64,000 nucleotides of DNA from Ramlibacter cellulosilyticus (GCF_014297465.1 NZ_JACORT010000014.1:62001-126000); one strand, 5' to 3'; shown: positions 43,380-52,824, counted from the stretch's first letter. The notes: generated by a model from the sequence alone, not told the origin. Program-made: numbers and translations.

Positions 43380-44249
43380 TTACTGCGCGTTCTGCAGCGC
43401 CGCGATGCGCTCCTCGATCGGCGGGTGCGTCGAGAACAGCTTGCCCACGCCGGACGTGATGCCCGCGGTCTGCAGGCCCTTGGGCAGCTCGCCGGGGACC
43501 ATGCCGCCCAGGCGGGCGAGCGCGTTGATCATCGGCTGCTTGCGCCCCATCAGCTGCGCGGCGCCGCGGTCGGCGCGGAATTCGCGCTGGCGCGAGAACC
43601 AGGCCACGATGATGGCGGCCAGGAAGCCGAGCAGGATGTCCAGCACGATCGTGGTCACGAAGTAGCCGATGCCGGGGCCCGAGCGCTGCTCGCCGCGGTT
43701 CAGCCAGCCGTCGACCAGGTAGCCGATCACCCGCGAGAGGAACACGACGAAGGTGTTCATCACGCCCTGGATCAGCGTCATCGTGACCATGTCGCCGTTG
43801 GCGATGTGCGCGACCTCGTGGCCGATCACGGCCTCGACTTCCTCGCGGGTCATGCCTTGCAGCAGGCCCGTGGACACCGCGACCAGCGCGTTGTTCTTGA
43901 AGGCGCCGGTGGCGAAGGCGTTGGGTTCGCCCGGGAACACGCCGACTTCCGGCATGCCGATGCCGGCCTGGTCGGCGAACTTGCGGACCGTGTTCACGAT
44001 CCAGGCTTCGTCCGGGCCTTCGGTGCCGGTGATGACCTGCACGCCCGAGGACCACTTGGCGACCGGCTTGGAGATCAGCAGCGAGATGATGGCGCCACCG
44101 AAGCCCATGATGAAGGCGAACACCAGCAGGGCCCCGAGGTTCAGGCCGTTGGCGGTGAGGTAGCGGTTGACCCCCAGCAGGCTCGCGACGACGCCGAGGA
44201 CGACGACCACGGCGAGGTTGGTTGCCAGGAAGAGGAGGATGCGTTTCAT
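43380..44249 (-). CDS. htpX: Membrane protease HtpX
   Basis: HtpX is an M48B zinc protease of the inner membrane involved in quality control of membrane proteins under stress. The 289-residue product has two N-terminal membrane segments (about 4-24 and 38-60), the zinc motif HEVAH (144-148), two further membrane segments, and the conserved STHPPIEERI end. The ATG at 44249 gives the standard MKRILLFLATN beginning; an upstream in-frame start adds ten atypical residues. Confidence 0.96.
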   Translation of the reverse strand: MKRILLFLATNLAVVVVLGVVASLLGVNRYLTANGLNLGALLVFAFIMGFGGAIISLLISKPVAKWSSGVQVITGTEGPDEAWIVNTVRKFADQAGIGMPEVGVFPGEPNAFATGAFKNNALVAVSTGLLQGMTREEVEAVIGHEVAHIANGDMVTMTLIQGVMNTFVVFLSRVIGYLVDGWLNRGEQRSGPGIGYFVTTIVLDILLGFLAAIIVAWFSRQREFRADRGAAQLMGRKQPMINALARLGGMVPGELPKGLQTAGITSGVGKLFSTHPPIEERIAALQNAQ

Positions 44250-44318
44250 TGTTTGGAAGCTCCGAAGGGTGGAAGACATTCACCCTCGCGCGCCAGTTGA
44301 GGTTGCGCCAACCGGAAA

Positions 44319-45083
44319 TCAAGAGCGCGAGGGGCCCGCGGACGTTGTTGTTGTGGTGGCTTCTGGCGTCTTGCGTGGACGGAATACGAGAGAGTCATCA
44401 TAAAAGGAAAAGTTCTCGTTTCCGGGCCACCAGCCGGGGATGCCGAGCACCGGCAGCGGGGTGAAAGGCTTGGTGGCGAGCACTTCCGCGGTGCATCGTG
44501 CCGCCAGCCAGGCGTCGGCGCCTGCTCCTGAATCCAGAGCAGCGTCCCCGCGCCACACATGGGCGGTCAGGCCTTTTCGCGGCACGGCAAGCTGCTCCAG
44601 CAGCGCGTGTCCGAAGATCACCAGGCGTGCCTCGCGCCACAGCGGCCGCAGCTCCACGAACAGCCGCCGCCACTCGCGCGCCAGCAGCGCATCCCACAGC
44701 GGCTGCGGCGCCTGCAGCAGGGCGCCGTTCTCGTCGAACACGGTGATCGCATCGCGCACCGGGCCGCGGCGCGCGCCGATGCCATCGCGCGCGATCTCCG
44801 CGGCCTGGAGGCGGTTCAGCGCCGCCTTGGACTGCGGGAAGGCGTGCCAGACGAGTCCGTTGAAGAAGTCGTGCAGCCCGGGACGGACGGGGCACAGGCC
44901 GGTCTCGCGGATGAACTGCTCATACGGCTCGTCGGCGGGCAGCTGCTCCTGCGCGACGAAGCGCACGGGCGCGCCGAGCGCGGAGAGTGCTTCGTGCGGC
45001 GGCGCGCCTTGCGCGATGCGCGCGGCCACCGGTTCGCCCTGCGCGCGCCAAGGCCCGTACCAGGGCTGCGCCCAGTCGATCAC
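44319..45083 (-). CDS. DUF3025 domain protein
   Basis: The 254-residue product matches the DUF3025 pattern: LHDFFNGLVWHAFPQSKAALN near residue 70 and FYDDSLVFRP near the C-terminus. The function of the family is unknown; no membrane segment or signal is seen. The start is a GTG overlapping the NYN gene stop as GTGA, so the two are coupled. It is the last gene of the pyrC-NYN-DUF3025 run. Confidence 0.82.
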   Translation of the reverse strand: MIDWAQPWYGPWRAQGEPVAARIAQGAPPHEALSALGAPVRFVAQEQLPADEPYEQFIRETGLCPVRPGLHDFFNGLVWHAFPQSKAALNRLQAAEIARDGIGARRGPVRDAITVFDENGALLQAPQPLWDALLAREWRRLFVELRPLWREARLVIFGHALLEQLAVPRKGLTAHVWRGDAALDSGAGADAWLAARCTAEVLATKPFTPLPVLGIPGWWPGNENFSFYDDSLVFRPRKTPEATTTTTSAGPSRS

Positions 45084-45799
45084 GGCTTGAGGCGGGCCTT
45101 GTTCGGGTTGTCCGCCGGCAGCAGTTCGACGTAGCCCGCGTGCCTGCGCAGGTACCCGGGCCCGCTGGCGGTCTTGCCGAGGAGCCCCTCGTCCCGCAGC
45201 TTCCGCACGATGGTGTTGAGCGGCACCTCGCGGCCTTCGCGGAAGCCGGGAATGGACTCCAGCACCGCGCGTGCGGGATCGGCCGGCGCGCGGGCGGCGG
45301 CCGCCGCCTTCTTCGCAGCGGCCCTCGGCGGCTTCGGGGCCGGCGCAGGCGGCGGAGCGTGCCTGGCCCGCGACGGCACGTCGACGTAGACCAGTTCGTC
45401 GTAGCAGCGGCTCAGGGCGCCGTCGGCCGACTTGCCCTCCTGGGCGAAGCAGATCACGTGGATGCCGGCTTCGCGCAGGCGCACGGCCAGGGGCGCGAAA
45501 TCCGCGTCGCTCGACGCGATCGCGAGCACGTCCGGCAGCCGCCCGGCATGCAGCAGGTCCATCGCGTCCACCACCAGCAGCGCGTCCGTCGTGCCGGTGC
45601 CCTGGTTCACGAAGGGCCGCACCGCGTGGCGCAGCAGGCAGTCCTTCATGCCCGTGAGCTTCTCGCCGCCGCCGTAGGCGCGGCGCATGTTCACGCGCAA
45701 GCCGCGTTGCGCCAGGTCGGCCAGCGCGTGTTCCACGCACTGCGCGGTCACGTTGTCCGCGTCGACCAGCAGCGCGGCGAGCTTGCCGCTGTCGTTCAT
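45080..45799 (-). CDS. NYN-domain (PIN-like) protein with C-terminal LOTUS/OST-HTH-like domain
   Basis: The 239-residue product has an N-terminal NYN nuclease-like domain (about 5-145) with the acidic starts ALLVDADNV and DALLVVDAMD and the third acid in ASSDADFAPL, the layout of LabA/MARF1-type RNases. An Ala/Pro/Lys linker follows (about 148-175), then a small domain (PLNTIVRKLRDEGLL... ) resembling LOTUS/OST-HTH RNA-binding modules. RNA cleavage or binding is inferred. The ATG overlaps the pyrC stop. Confidence 0.85.
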   Translation of the reverse strand: MNDSGKLAALLVDADNVTAQCVEHALADLAQRGLRVNMRRAYGGGEKLTGMKDCLLRHAVRPFVNQGTGTTDALLVVDAMDLLHAGRLPDVLAIASSDADFAPLAVRLREAGIHVICFAQEGKSADGALSRCYDELVYVDVPSRARHAPPPAPAPKPPRAAAKKAAAAARAPADPARAVLESIPGFREGREVPLNTIVRKLRDEGLLGKTASGPGYLRRHAGYVELLPADNPNKARLKP

Positions 45800-46842
45800 G
45801 CCGCCACCACGCGCCATGGCAGCGTCTCGCCCCCGCGCAGCGGCTTCAGCTGCGCCTCGCCGAAGGGCACGCTTTCCGGCAGCTGCCAGGCTTCCTTCTT
45901 CAGCGTGAGCTTGCCGGTGTTGCGCGGCAGGCCGTAGAAGTCGGCACCGTGGAAGCTGGCGAAGCCTTCCAGCTTGTCCAGCGCGCCGGCGGCGTCGAAG
46001 GCTTCGGCGTACAGCTCCATCGCGGAAAGCGCCGTGTAGCACCCCGCGCAGCCCAGCGCATGCTCCTTGAGCACCGCCGGGTGCGGTGCGCTGTCCGTTC
46101 CCAGGAAGAACTTCGGGCTGCCGCTGGTGGCCGCTGCCACCAGCGCCTGCCGGTGTACCTCGCGCTTCAGCACGGGCAGGCAGTAGTAGTGGGGGCGGAT
46201 GCCGCCGGTGAAGATGGCGTTGCGGTTGTACAGGAGGTGGTGCGCGGTGATCGTGCCGGCCGTGAAGCGGTCGGCGTCGCGCACGTACTGCACCGCCTCC
46301 TTCGTGGTCATGTGCTCCACGACGATCTTCAGCTCGGGGAAGTCGGCGCGCAGGGGCTTGAGCTGCGTCTCGAGGAACACCGCCTCGCGGTCGAAGATGT
46401 CCACGGACGGATCGGTCACTTCACCGTGCACCAGCAGCAGGATGCCTTCGCGCTGCATCGCCTCCAGCGTGCGGTAGGCCTTGCGGATGTCGGTCACGCC
46501 GGCATCGCTGTTGGTCGTGGCGCCGGCGGGATAGAGCTTGACGGCGACGACGCCGGCGGACTTCGCGCGGGCGATTTCCTCCGGCGCCAGGTTGTCGGTG
46601 AGGTACAGCGACATCAGCGGCTGGAAGGACTGGCCCTGGGGCACCGCCGCCAGGATGCGGTCGCGGTAGGCGGCGGCGAGCGCCGCCGTGGTCACCGGCG
46701 GCCGCAGGTTGGGCATGATCAGCGCCCGGCCGAACTGCGCCGCCGAATGCGGCACCACCGAGGCCATGGCCGCCCCGTCGCGCACGTGCAGGTGCCAGTC
46801 GTCGGGGCGGGTGATGGTGAGGGTCTGGGACATGGGGTGCAT
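45796..46842 (-). CDS. pyrC: Dihydroorotase PyrC
   Basis: PyrC closes carbamoyl aspartate to dihydroorotate in pyrimidine synthesis. The 348-residue product fits the type II (E. coli-like) enzyme: HLH metal pair (17-19), carboxylated Lys102 in KLYPAGATTNSD, HGEV, EHMTT, TAHHL and the catalytic Asp in GTDSAPH. A second ATG three codons on (46833) is a possible start. It heads the run with the NYN and DUF3025 genes. Confidence 0.96.
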   Translation of the reverse strand: MHPMSQTLTITRPDDWHLHVRDGAAMASVVPHSAAQFGRALIMPNLRPPVTTAALAAAYRDRILAAVPQGQSFQPLMSLYLTDNLAPEEIARAKSAGVVAVKLYPAGATTNSDAGVTDIRKAYRTLEAMQREGILLLVHGEVTDPSVDIFDREAVFLETQLKPLRADFPELKIVVEHMTTKEAVQYVRDADRFTAGTITAHHLLYNRNAIFTGGIRPHYYCLPVLKREVHRQALVAAATSGSPKFFLGTDSAPHPAVLKEHALGCAGCYTALSAMELYAEAFDAAGALDKLEGFASFHGADFYGLPRNTGKLTLKKEAWQLPESVPFGEAQLKPLRGGETLPWRVVAA

Positions 46843-46875
46843 TGTCCCACCCTGAAGGCCCAGAAAATCGGGGGG

Positions 46876-46989
46876 CAGGAACGCAGAGGTCGCAGAGAAA
46901 GCGCAGAGGTCGCAGAGAAAGAAACCAGAAAGGTATTCCTCTGCGACCTCTGCGGATCCTCTGCGACCTCTGCGTTCAAAGGCTTTTCG
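46876..46989 (+). repeat. Palindromic repeat, GCAGAGG family, copy 2
   Basis: Four CGCAGAG units on the left face matching CTCTGCG units on the right, around about 18 bp. It has the same orientation and right flank as copy 1 at 16810-16917. It occupies most of the gap between gltL and pyrC, which run on the same strand. Confidence 0.85.
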
Positions 46990-47016
46990 GCCGCGTACGC
47001 CGCCGCACAGCGCCCT

Positions 47017-47772
<756 letters not shown>

Positions 47773-47782
47773 GGCGAGTCTC

Positions 47783-48451
47783 TCAGCGAATGATGGCGAT
47801 CTTCTGCTGCAGGCGCTTGACCAGCCAGGACAGCGTGAAGCAGATGACGAAGTAGAAGACGGCGGCGAGGATGTAGCTCTCGCGCGGGTGGCTCAGGTTG
47901 TTGCCCGCCACGGTGAAGCCGTGGAGCATGTCGTGGGCCGTGATGATGTAGACCAGCGACGTGTCCTGGAACAGGATGATCGTCTGCGTCAGGAACACCG
48001 GGATCATGTTGCGGAAGGCCTGCGGCAGGATCACCAGCCGCATGTTCTGCCCGTAGCTCATGCCGAGCGCCTGGCCCGCGAACACCTGCCCGCGCGGGAT
48101 GGACTGGATGCCGGCGCGCACGATCTCCGAGAAGTACGCCGCCTCGAACGCGATGAAGGTGATCACCGCCGTCATCTCCGCGCCGATCGGCCGGCCGATG
48201 ATGAAGGGCACCAGCAGGAAGAACCACAGCAGCACCATCAGCAGCGGGATGGAACGCATGCCGTTGACGTAGATGGCCGCCGGGATGTCGAGGAACTTGC
48301 GTCCCGACAGCCGCATGAGCGCCAGGACCGTGCCGAAGAGGATGCCGCCGGCCGTGGCCACCGCGGTCAGCGCGAAGCTGAAGTACATCCCTTTCAGGAT
48401 GTACGCGCGGAACACCTCGCCCGTGAAGAAGGAGAAGTCCAGGACGTTCAT
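47783..48451 (-). CDS. gltK: Glutamate/aspartate ABC transporter permease GltK
   Basis: This inner-membrane permease of the HisM/HisQ type has 222 residues and about five membrane segments. The ATPase-coupling loop is the EAA motif region EIVRAGIQSIPRGQVFAGQALGMS near residue 115. It is nearly adjoined to gltJ (1-bp gap). Confidence 0.93.
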   Translation of the reverse strand: MNVLDFSFFTGEVFRAYILKGMYFSFALTAVATAGGILFGTVLALMRLSGRKFLDIPAAIYVNGMRSIPLLMVLLWFFLLVPFIIGRPIGAEMTAVITFIAFEAAYFSEIVRAGIQSIPRGQVFAGQALGMSYGQNMRLVILPQAFRNMIPVFLTQTIILFQDTSLVYIITAHDMLHGFTVAGNNLSHPRESYILAAVFYFVICFTLSWLVKRLQQKIAIIR

Positions 48452-48452
48452 C

Positions 48453-49214
48453 TCAGTGCCCGCCTGCGACGTTGGCCACGAAGCCCGGCACGCGCACCCT
48501 CTTCTCGATGAACGCCATGAGTCGGTTGATGGCGAGGGCCGAGACGATGTACAGGGCGGTCACCGCCATGTACACCTCGATGCCCCGCGAAGTCTCCTCG
48601 CCGACCTGCTGCGCGTAGAAGGTGAGCTCCGTGATCGACACGGCGAACGCCACCGACGAATTCTTGAAGATGTTCATCGTCTCGCTCGTGAGCGGCGGGA
48701 TGATGATGCGGTACGCCATGGGCAGCAGCACGTAGCGGTAGTACTGCGGCGTCGTGAAGCCCAGGGCCATGCCCGCGTAGCGCTGCCCGCGCGGCAGCGC
48801 CTGGATGCCGGCGCGCACCTGTTCGGCGATGCGCGCGGACGTGAAGAGGCCCAGCCCCGCGACGACCAGCGCCAGCTTGGGCGTGTCGGCGAAGGCGGGA
48901 AAGAGCACCGGCACCACGTGGTACCAGAGGAAGATCTGCACGAGCAGCGGGATGTTGCGGAACAGCTCCACCCACCAGTTGCCCACGCGCGCGAGCCAGG
49001 GGCTGTCCGGCAGCGTGCGGATGGTGCCGATGATCGACCCGACGACCAGCGCCACCACGAGCGACAGGCCCGCAACCAGCACCGTCTGCCCCCAGGCGGA
49101 CAGCAGCCAGTCCAGGTAGGTCTGCGTGCCGGTGGCGCCGCCGGTGCCGAAGCACCCCTTGACCACGGTCCTCTCGATCGTGTCTTCGCAGAAGACCTGC
49201 CATTCGAGGGCCAT
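48453..49214 (-). CDS. gltJ: Glutamate/aspartate ABC transporter permease GltJ
   Basis: This is the second inner-membrane permease, 253 residues. It has a long N-terminal periplasmic segment (about 1-35, WQVFCEDTIERTVVKGCFG) before the first membrane helix, as in other GltJ proteins, and the coupling loop EQVRAGIQALPRGQRYAGMALGF. It is separated from gltI by 62 bp that hold a hairpin. Confidence 0.93.
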   Translation of the reverse strand: MALEWQVFCEDTIERTVVKGCFGTGGATGTQTYLDWLLSAWGQTVLVAGLSLVVALVVGSIIGTIRTLPDSPWLARVGNWWVELFRNIPLLVQIFLWYHVVPVLFPAFADTPKLALVVAGLGLFTSARIAEQVRAGIQALPRGQRYAGMALGFTTPQYYRYVLLPMAYRIIIPPLTSETMNIFKNSSVAFAVSITELTFYAQQVGEETSRGIEVYMAVTALYIVSALAINRLMAFIEKRVRVPGFVANVAGGH

Positions 49215-49241
49215 CCGCTCCTCCTCGTTGTTCTTTGGACA

Positions 49242-49266
49242 ACCGGCCGCACAGGAGGCGGCCGGT
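49242..49266 (-). promoter_or_regulatory. Hairpin between gltI and gltJ
   Basis: A perfect 9-bp stem (ACCGGCCGC / GCGGCCGGT) with a 7-nt loop lies 10 bp after the gltI stop. There is no good U-tract after it on the minus strand. Such hairpins after a binding-protein gene typically reduce read-through or protect the upstream mRNA, so that the binding protein outnumbers the permeases. Confidence 0.65.
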
Positions 49267-49276
49267 GTTCGTCAGC

Positions 49277-50164
49277 TTACTGCTGGTTGAAGGCTTCGGC
49301 CGGCTTGTCGTTGGGGTTCTTCACCAGGTCGGTGAGGATCTTGCCCATCGGCAGGTTCACACTGGTGTTCTTCGGCGGGATCGGCTTCTCGAACCACTTG
49401 GCGTACAGCAGCTTCAGCTCGCCGTCCTTCATGGCCTTGCGGATGTAGTCGTCCACGGCGGCCTTGAACTTGGGGTCGTCCTTGCGGACCATGATCGCGA
49501 TCGGCTCGACGTTCAGCGTCTCGCCCACGATCTTGAAGTCCTTGGGGCTCTTGGAGCCGGCGATCAGGCCCGCCAGGATGTTGTCGTCCATCACGAAGGC
49601 GTCGGCGCGGCCGGACTCGAGCAGCAGGAAGCTGTCGGCGTGGTCCTTGCCGTAGACCTCCTTGAACTGGATGCCCTGGGCGCGCTTGTTCTTGCGCAGC
49701 AGCGCGACGGAGGTGGTGCCCGTGGTCGTGGCGACGGTCTTGCCGTTCAGGTCGGCCACCGACTTGATGCCGGAGCTGGCCTTGACCGCGGTGCGCACTT
49801 CGGTCACGTAGGTCGTGAGGGCGAAGGACACGTCCTTCTGGCGGGTCTCGTTGTTGGTCGTCGAGCCGCACTCGATGTCCACCGTGCCGTTCTGCACCAG
49901 CGGGATGCGGTTGGCGGAGGTCACGGCCACGTATTCGACGGGCACGCCGGGGAACACCGACTTCAGGATGCGCTGGCACAGTTCCACGTGGTAGCCGGTG
50001 AACTGGTTGTTGCCCAGGGTGTAGGCGAGCGGAGCGGACGACTCGCGGGTTCCCATGACGACCTTGCCGGCGGCCTTGACCTTGGCCATCGTGTCGTTGG
50101 CCTGCGCCTGGGCGCCCAGGGCGACGGCGGTCAGGGCCACGGCCAGCCAGAACTTCTTCTTCAT
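49277..50164 (-). CDS. gltI: Glutamate/aspartate ABC transporter substrate-binding protein
   Basis: This periplasmic receptor has 295 residues with a signal peptide ending near AQAQA (about residue 22). The type II binding fold shows MGTRESSAPLAYT, DIECGSTTNNETRQKDVSF and DAFVMDDNIL, close to GltI of E. coli. AGGAGA stands 7 nt before the ATG. It heads the gltIJKL operon; a LysR gene on the same strand ends 178 bp upstream. Confidence 0.94.
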   Translation of the reverse strand: MKKKFWLAVALTAVALGAQAQANDTMAKVKAAGKVVMGTRESSAPLAYTLGNNQFTGYHVELCQRILKSVFPGVPVEYVAVTSANRIPLVQNGTVDIECGSTTNNETRQKDVSFALTTYVTEVRTAVKASSGIKSVADLNGKTVATTTGTTSVALLRKNKRAQGIQFKEVYGKDHADSFLLLESGRADAFVMDDNILAGLIAGSKSPKDFKIVGETLNVEPIAIMVRKDDPKFKAAVDDYIRKAMKDGELKLLYAKWFEKPIPPKNTSVNLPMGKILTDLVKNPNDKPAEAFNQQ

Positions 50165-50342
50165 TCAAATCTCCTGTGGTGAGGCGCGTTCTTGCAAAAA
50201 GAGCAAACCGAAATTCTAGGCGGGCCCGCGCCCCGGGAAGCCCACCCTCCAGCGCCCGTCAGCTTAGGGCTTGGGGAAGCTGGGACCAAGCAGGGTTTAT
50301 GCCCGGTGGGAGGCTGCGGCCTCGGGGGAGCACGGCAGGCCG

Positions 50343-51290
50343 TCAGCTTTTCGGCAGCGTGGCGCCGCCCTCGCCTTCCTTGAGGAAGGTCCACAAGGCC
50401 TGGGCCGTCCCCTTGGGCGGCTGGCGGCCGCCGGGGCGCTCGCGGTAGGCGCGCACTTCCATGGCGATCTCCAGGGAGGCGAGCTCCGGCGGCGACGGGC
50501 TCACCAGCTTGCGGGCGCGCAGTTCCTTGCGCACGGCGCTGTGGGGGAGGAAGGCGATGCCGTGCCCTTCCAGCGCCATCACCTTCAGGCCTTCGGCCAT
50601 GTCGGTCTCGTAGACGCGATCGAGGTGGATGGCCGTGCCCGACTGCTTGAGCAGCAGGTCCGTGACCTGCCCGAGATAGGCGCCCGGCGCGTACCCGAGG
50701 TACGGCAGCGGCTGCGCGGGCCGGCCGGGCAGGCGGAACAGCGGCTCGCCCTGCTCGTCGGGCTTGCAGTACGGCGCCAGCGTCTCGGTGCCCAGCGTGA
50801 CCATCTCGTAACGGTCGGCGTCGAGTTGCAATGGCTGCGACGCGTGGTGGTAGGCGATCAGCACGTCGCAGCTGCCTTCCACGAGGCGCATGGCGGCGTC
50901 GTGGACGTTCAGTGCGTGCAGGCGGCTCTTGATGGGGCCGAACTTCTCGCGCAGGCTGGAGACCCAGGCAGGGAAGAACGTGAAGGCCAGCGTGTGCGGC
51001 ACCGCGAACTCGATGACGTCATGGCCCACCGACGCATGGCCGCGCAACATGGCGCGCGTGTTGTGCAGCGCCTGCAGCATCTCCAGCGACTGGGCATACA
51101 GCGTCTCGCCCGCGGGCGTGAGCCGCGTGGGATAGGAACTGCGGTCCACGAGGTCCGTGCCCGCCCAGGCCTCCAGCGCCTGGATGCGCCGCGAGAACGC
51201 GGGCTGCGTCACGTGCCGCAACTGCGCGGAGCGGCTGAAGCTGCGGGTCTCCGCCAGGCTGACGAAGTCTTCCAGCCATTTGGTTTCCAT
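50343..51290 (-). CDS. LysR-family transcriptional regulator, HypT/YjiE-like
   Basis: The 315-residue product has the N-terminal winged helix (METKWLEDFVSLAETRSFSRSAQ...TQPAFSRRIQALE, about 1-60) and an effector domain (about 90-300). The METKWL start and several effector-domain blocks recall E. coli HypT (YjiE), a hypochlorite-responsive regulator. Its place upstream of gltIJKL on the same strand suggests it may control that transporter, but neither target nor effector is shown. Confidence 0.88.
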   Translation of the reverse strand: METKWLEDFVSLAETRSFSRSAQLRHVTQPAFSRRIQALEAWAGTDLVDRSSYPTRLTPAGETLYAQSLEMLQALHNTRAMLRGHASVGHDVIEFAVPHTLAFTFFPAWVSSLREKFGPIKSRLHALNVHDAAMRLVEGSCDVLIAYHHASQPLQLDADRYEMVTLGTETLAPYCKPDEQGEPLFRLPGRPAQPLPYLGYAPGAYLGQVTDLLLKQSGTAIHLDRVYETDMAEGLKVMALEGHGIAFLPHSAVRKELRARKLVSPSPPELASLEIAMEVRAYRERPGGRQPPKGTAQALWTFLKEGEGGATLPKS

Positions 51291-51323
51291 GGGCGCGGAT
51301 TATGGGCCGTCGCCGGTGGGGTT

Positions 51324-51460
51324 CGCTGCGCTCACCTTCCGGCGCTGGCGCGCCGCCACCCTACAAATGGGGCGCCACGCGACGAATGCGGCGCCACCCG
51401 ACGAATGCGGTGGCGGACGTGTAGGGTGGCGCGGCGAAGCCGCGGACGGTGAGCGCAGCG
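51324..51460. repeat. Composite inverted repeat enclosing a 19-bp tandem duplication
   Basis: The outer arms are CGCTGCGCTCACC (51324-51336) with GGTGAGCGCAGCG (51448-51460), and CGCCACCCTAC (51354-51364) with GTAGGGTGGCG (51421-51431). Inside, a 19-bp unit GCGCCAC(G/C)CGACGAATGCG stands twice in direct order (51372-51390, 51391-51409). It fills most of the 237-bp gap between the LysR gene start and the next gene. No coding sequence is recognised in it. Confidence 0.8.
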
Positions 51461-51527
51461 TTCGAGTGCCGCCTTGCGGCACGTAGCCCGAAGAGAAGGC
51501 GAAGCCGAGCCTCGGACAGCCCACCGA

Positions 51528-51896
51528 TCAACGCAACCGCGTCCGCGCCAACCGCCGCGCATTCGCCGTCGCCTTCCGGTGCACCGGCGCCATCCCATGC
51601 GCCATCAACGCCTGCGCATCGATCAACGGCACCCTCGCCCCCTGCAGCGCCGCGATCCACGACTTCTGCATGGACTCCACCATCGCCCATCCCATCGCGA
51701 ACCACGACTGCCAGAACGCCAGCACCTTCTCATGCGCCATCCCGTGGAACTCGCGCCGGTCCCGCGCATTCAACTTCGGCCCGGCGAGCGCCATGCGCGT
51801 GAGGCGGTGCGCCACCACCTGCGGCACCGCGAACGCGAGTTCCGCCGTCTGGCGGGCGAGGGGCTGGGGCTTGCGTCGTTGGGTCATGCGACGCAT
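51528..51896 (-). CDS. Small phasin-like protein (polyhydroxyalkanoate granule-associated type)
   Basis: The 122-residue basic product has no signal or clear membrane segment. Its pattern, QTAELAFAVPQVVAHRLTRMALAG at about 15-38, a Trp/Met-rich helical middle (FWQSWFAMGWAMVESM) and a conserved-looking end APVHRKATANARRLARTRLR, recalls Burkholderiales proteins annotated as PHA granule-associated phasins. This is recognition from memory and the role in granules is inferred. It could equally be called hypothetical. Confidence 0.6.
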   Translation of the reverse strand: MRRMTQRRKPQPLARQTAELAFAVPQVVAHRLTRMALAGPKLNARDRREFHGMAHEKVLAFWQSWFAMGWAMVESMQKSWIAALQGARVPLIDAQALMAHGMAPVHRKATANARRLARTRLR

Positions 51897-51936
51897 TCTC
51901 GGGCAGCCGCCGCCATGGGCGTGTAGTCGCGCTTCC

Positions 51937-52353
51937 TCAATCCACAGGCGCGCCCGGCGGACCCTTCAGTTCCACCGTGTTGCCTTCCGGGTCGGTGAGG
52001 TACAGGGACGGCCCCTGCCCTTCCGCCCCGAAGCGCAGCGCCACCGCACCCGGCTCCACGCCGTGCGCGCGCAGGTGCGCGCGGATGGCGTCGGCATCCC
52101 AGGGATCCACCCGCAGGCAGAAATGGTCGAGGTTGCGCCCCTCGCGCCCGGGAGCGGCCCCGCCCGCGCGGCCCAGCTCGCTGTCGACCGGGATCAGGTC
52201 GATCAAGCCGCGACCGGCGCGCAGCTGCACGAGGCGGATCTTCTCGTCGACGCGGTGCACGGGGCAGCCCAGCACCTCGCCGTAGAAGCGGACCATCGCG
52301 TCCACGTCCCGCACGCGCAGCACCAGGTGGTCGATCTCGCGGATGTTCAGCAT
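51937..52353 (-). CDS. VOC-family (glyoxalase/bleomycin resistance-like) protein
   Basis: The 138-residue product has two beta-alpha-beta-beta-beta modules, with putative metal ligands His9 (EIDHLVLRVRD) and a later His in LDHFCLRVD, and the end DPEGNTVELKG typical of the family. The ligand or reaction is unknown. It lies 9 bp after a phosphoesterase gene on the same strand and probably shares its transcript. Confidence 0.87.
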   Translation of the reverse strand: MLNIREIDHLVLRVRDVDAMVRFYGEVLGCPVHRVDEKIRLVQLRAGRGLIDLIPVDSELGRAGGAAPGREGRNLDHFCLRVDPWDADAIRAHLRAHGVEPGAVALRFGAEGQGPSLYLTDPEGNTVELKGPPGAPVD

Positions 52354-52362
52354 CGGGCCTCC

Positions 52363-52815
52363 TCAAAACTGGACCAGGTGCGCCGTGACCTCGCCGCCGG
52401 CGATGCGCAGCTCGCCCGCGGAGATCGGCAGCTTGAAGCGCCGCGGCCCGGCGCTGCCCGGGTTCACGTACAGCACGCCGTCCTTCTCCTCCACCTTCGG
52501 CTTGTGCGAATGGCCGGTCACCACGACACGCACGCCCTCGGGCAGCAGCAGGTCCTGGACGTCATGGACGACGTGGACCGCCACCTCGCCGAAACGCACG
52601 GTGTCCTCCCAGGGCAGGGGCTCCGCCCAGGCGCCCCGGTCGTTGTTGCCGCGCACGACCGTCAGCGGCGCCAGCTCGCGCAGCGCGGCGAGCACCGCTT
52701 CGCCGCAGATGTCCCCGCCGTGCACGATGTGGTCGGCGCCGCGCAGGAAGTCCAGGACTTCCGGCCGCAGCAGGTTGTGGGTGTCGGACACGAGGCCGAT
52801 GCGCAGGGCGTTCAC
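52363..52815 (-). CDS. Metallophosphoesterase, YfcE-like
   Basis: The 150-residue product has the calcineurin-like set of the small YfcE/MJ0936 group: SDTHN near residue 10, GGDIC, GNND, and GHSHKP. These residues bind two metals. The natural substrate is unknown; E. coli YfcE cleaves phosphodiesters in vitro. The gene runs with two small genes on the minus strand. Confidence 0.88.
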   Translation of the reverse strand: MNALRIGLVSDTHNLLRPEVLDFLRGADHIVHGGDICGEAVLAALRELAPLTVVRGNNDRGAWAEPLPWEDTVRFGEVAVHVVHDVQDLLLPEGVRVVVTGHSHKPKVEEKDGVLYVNPGSAGPRRFKLPISAGELRIAGGEVTAHLVQF

Positions 52816-52824
52816 GCCCCGATG

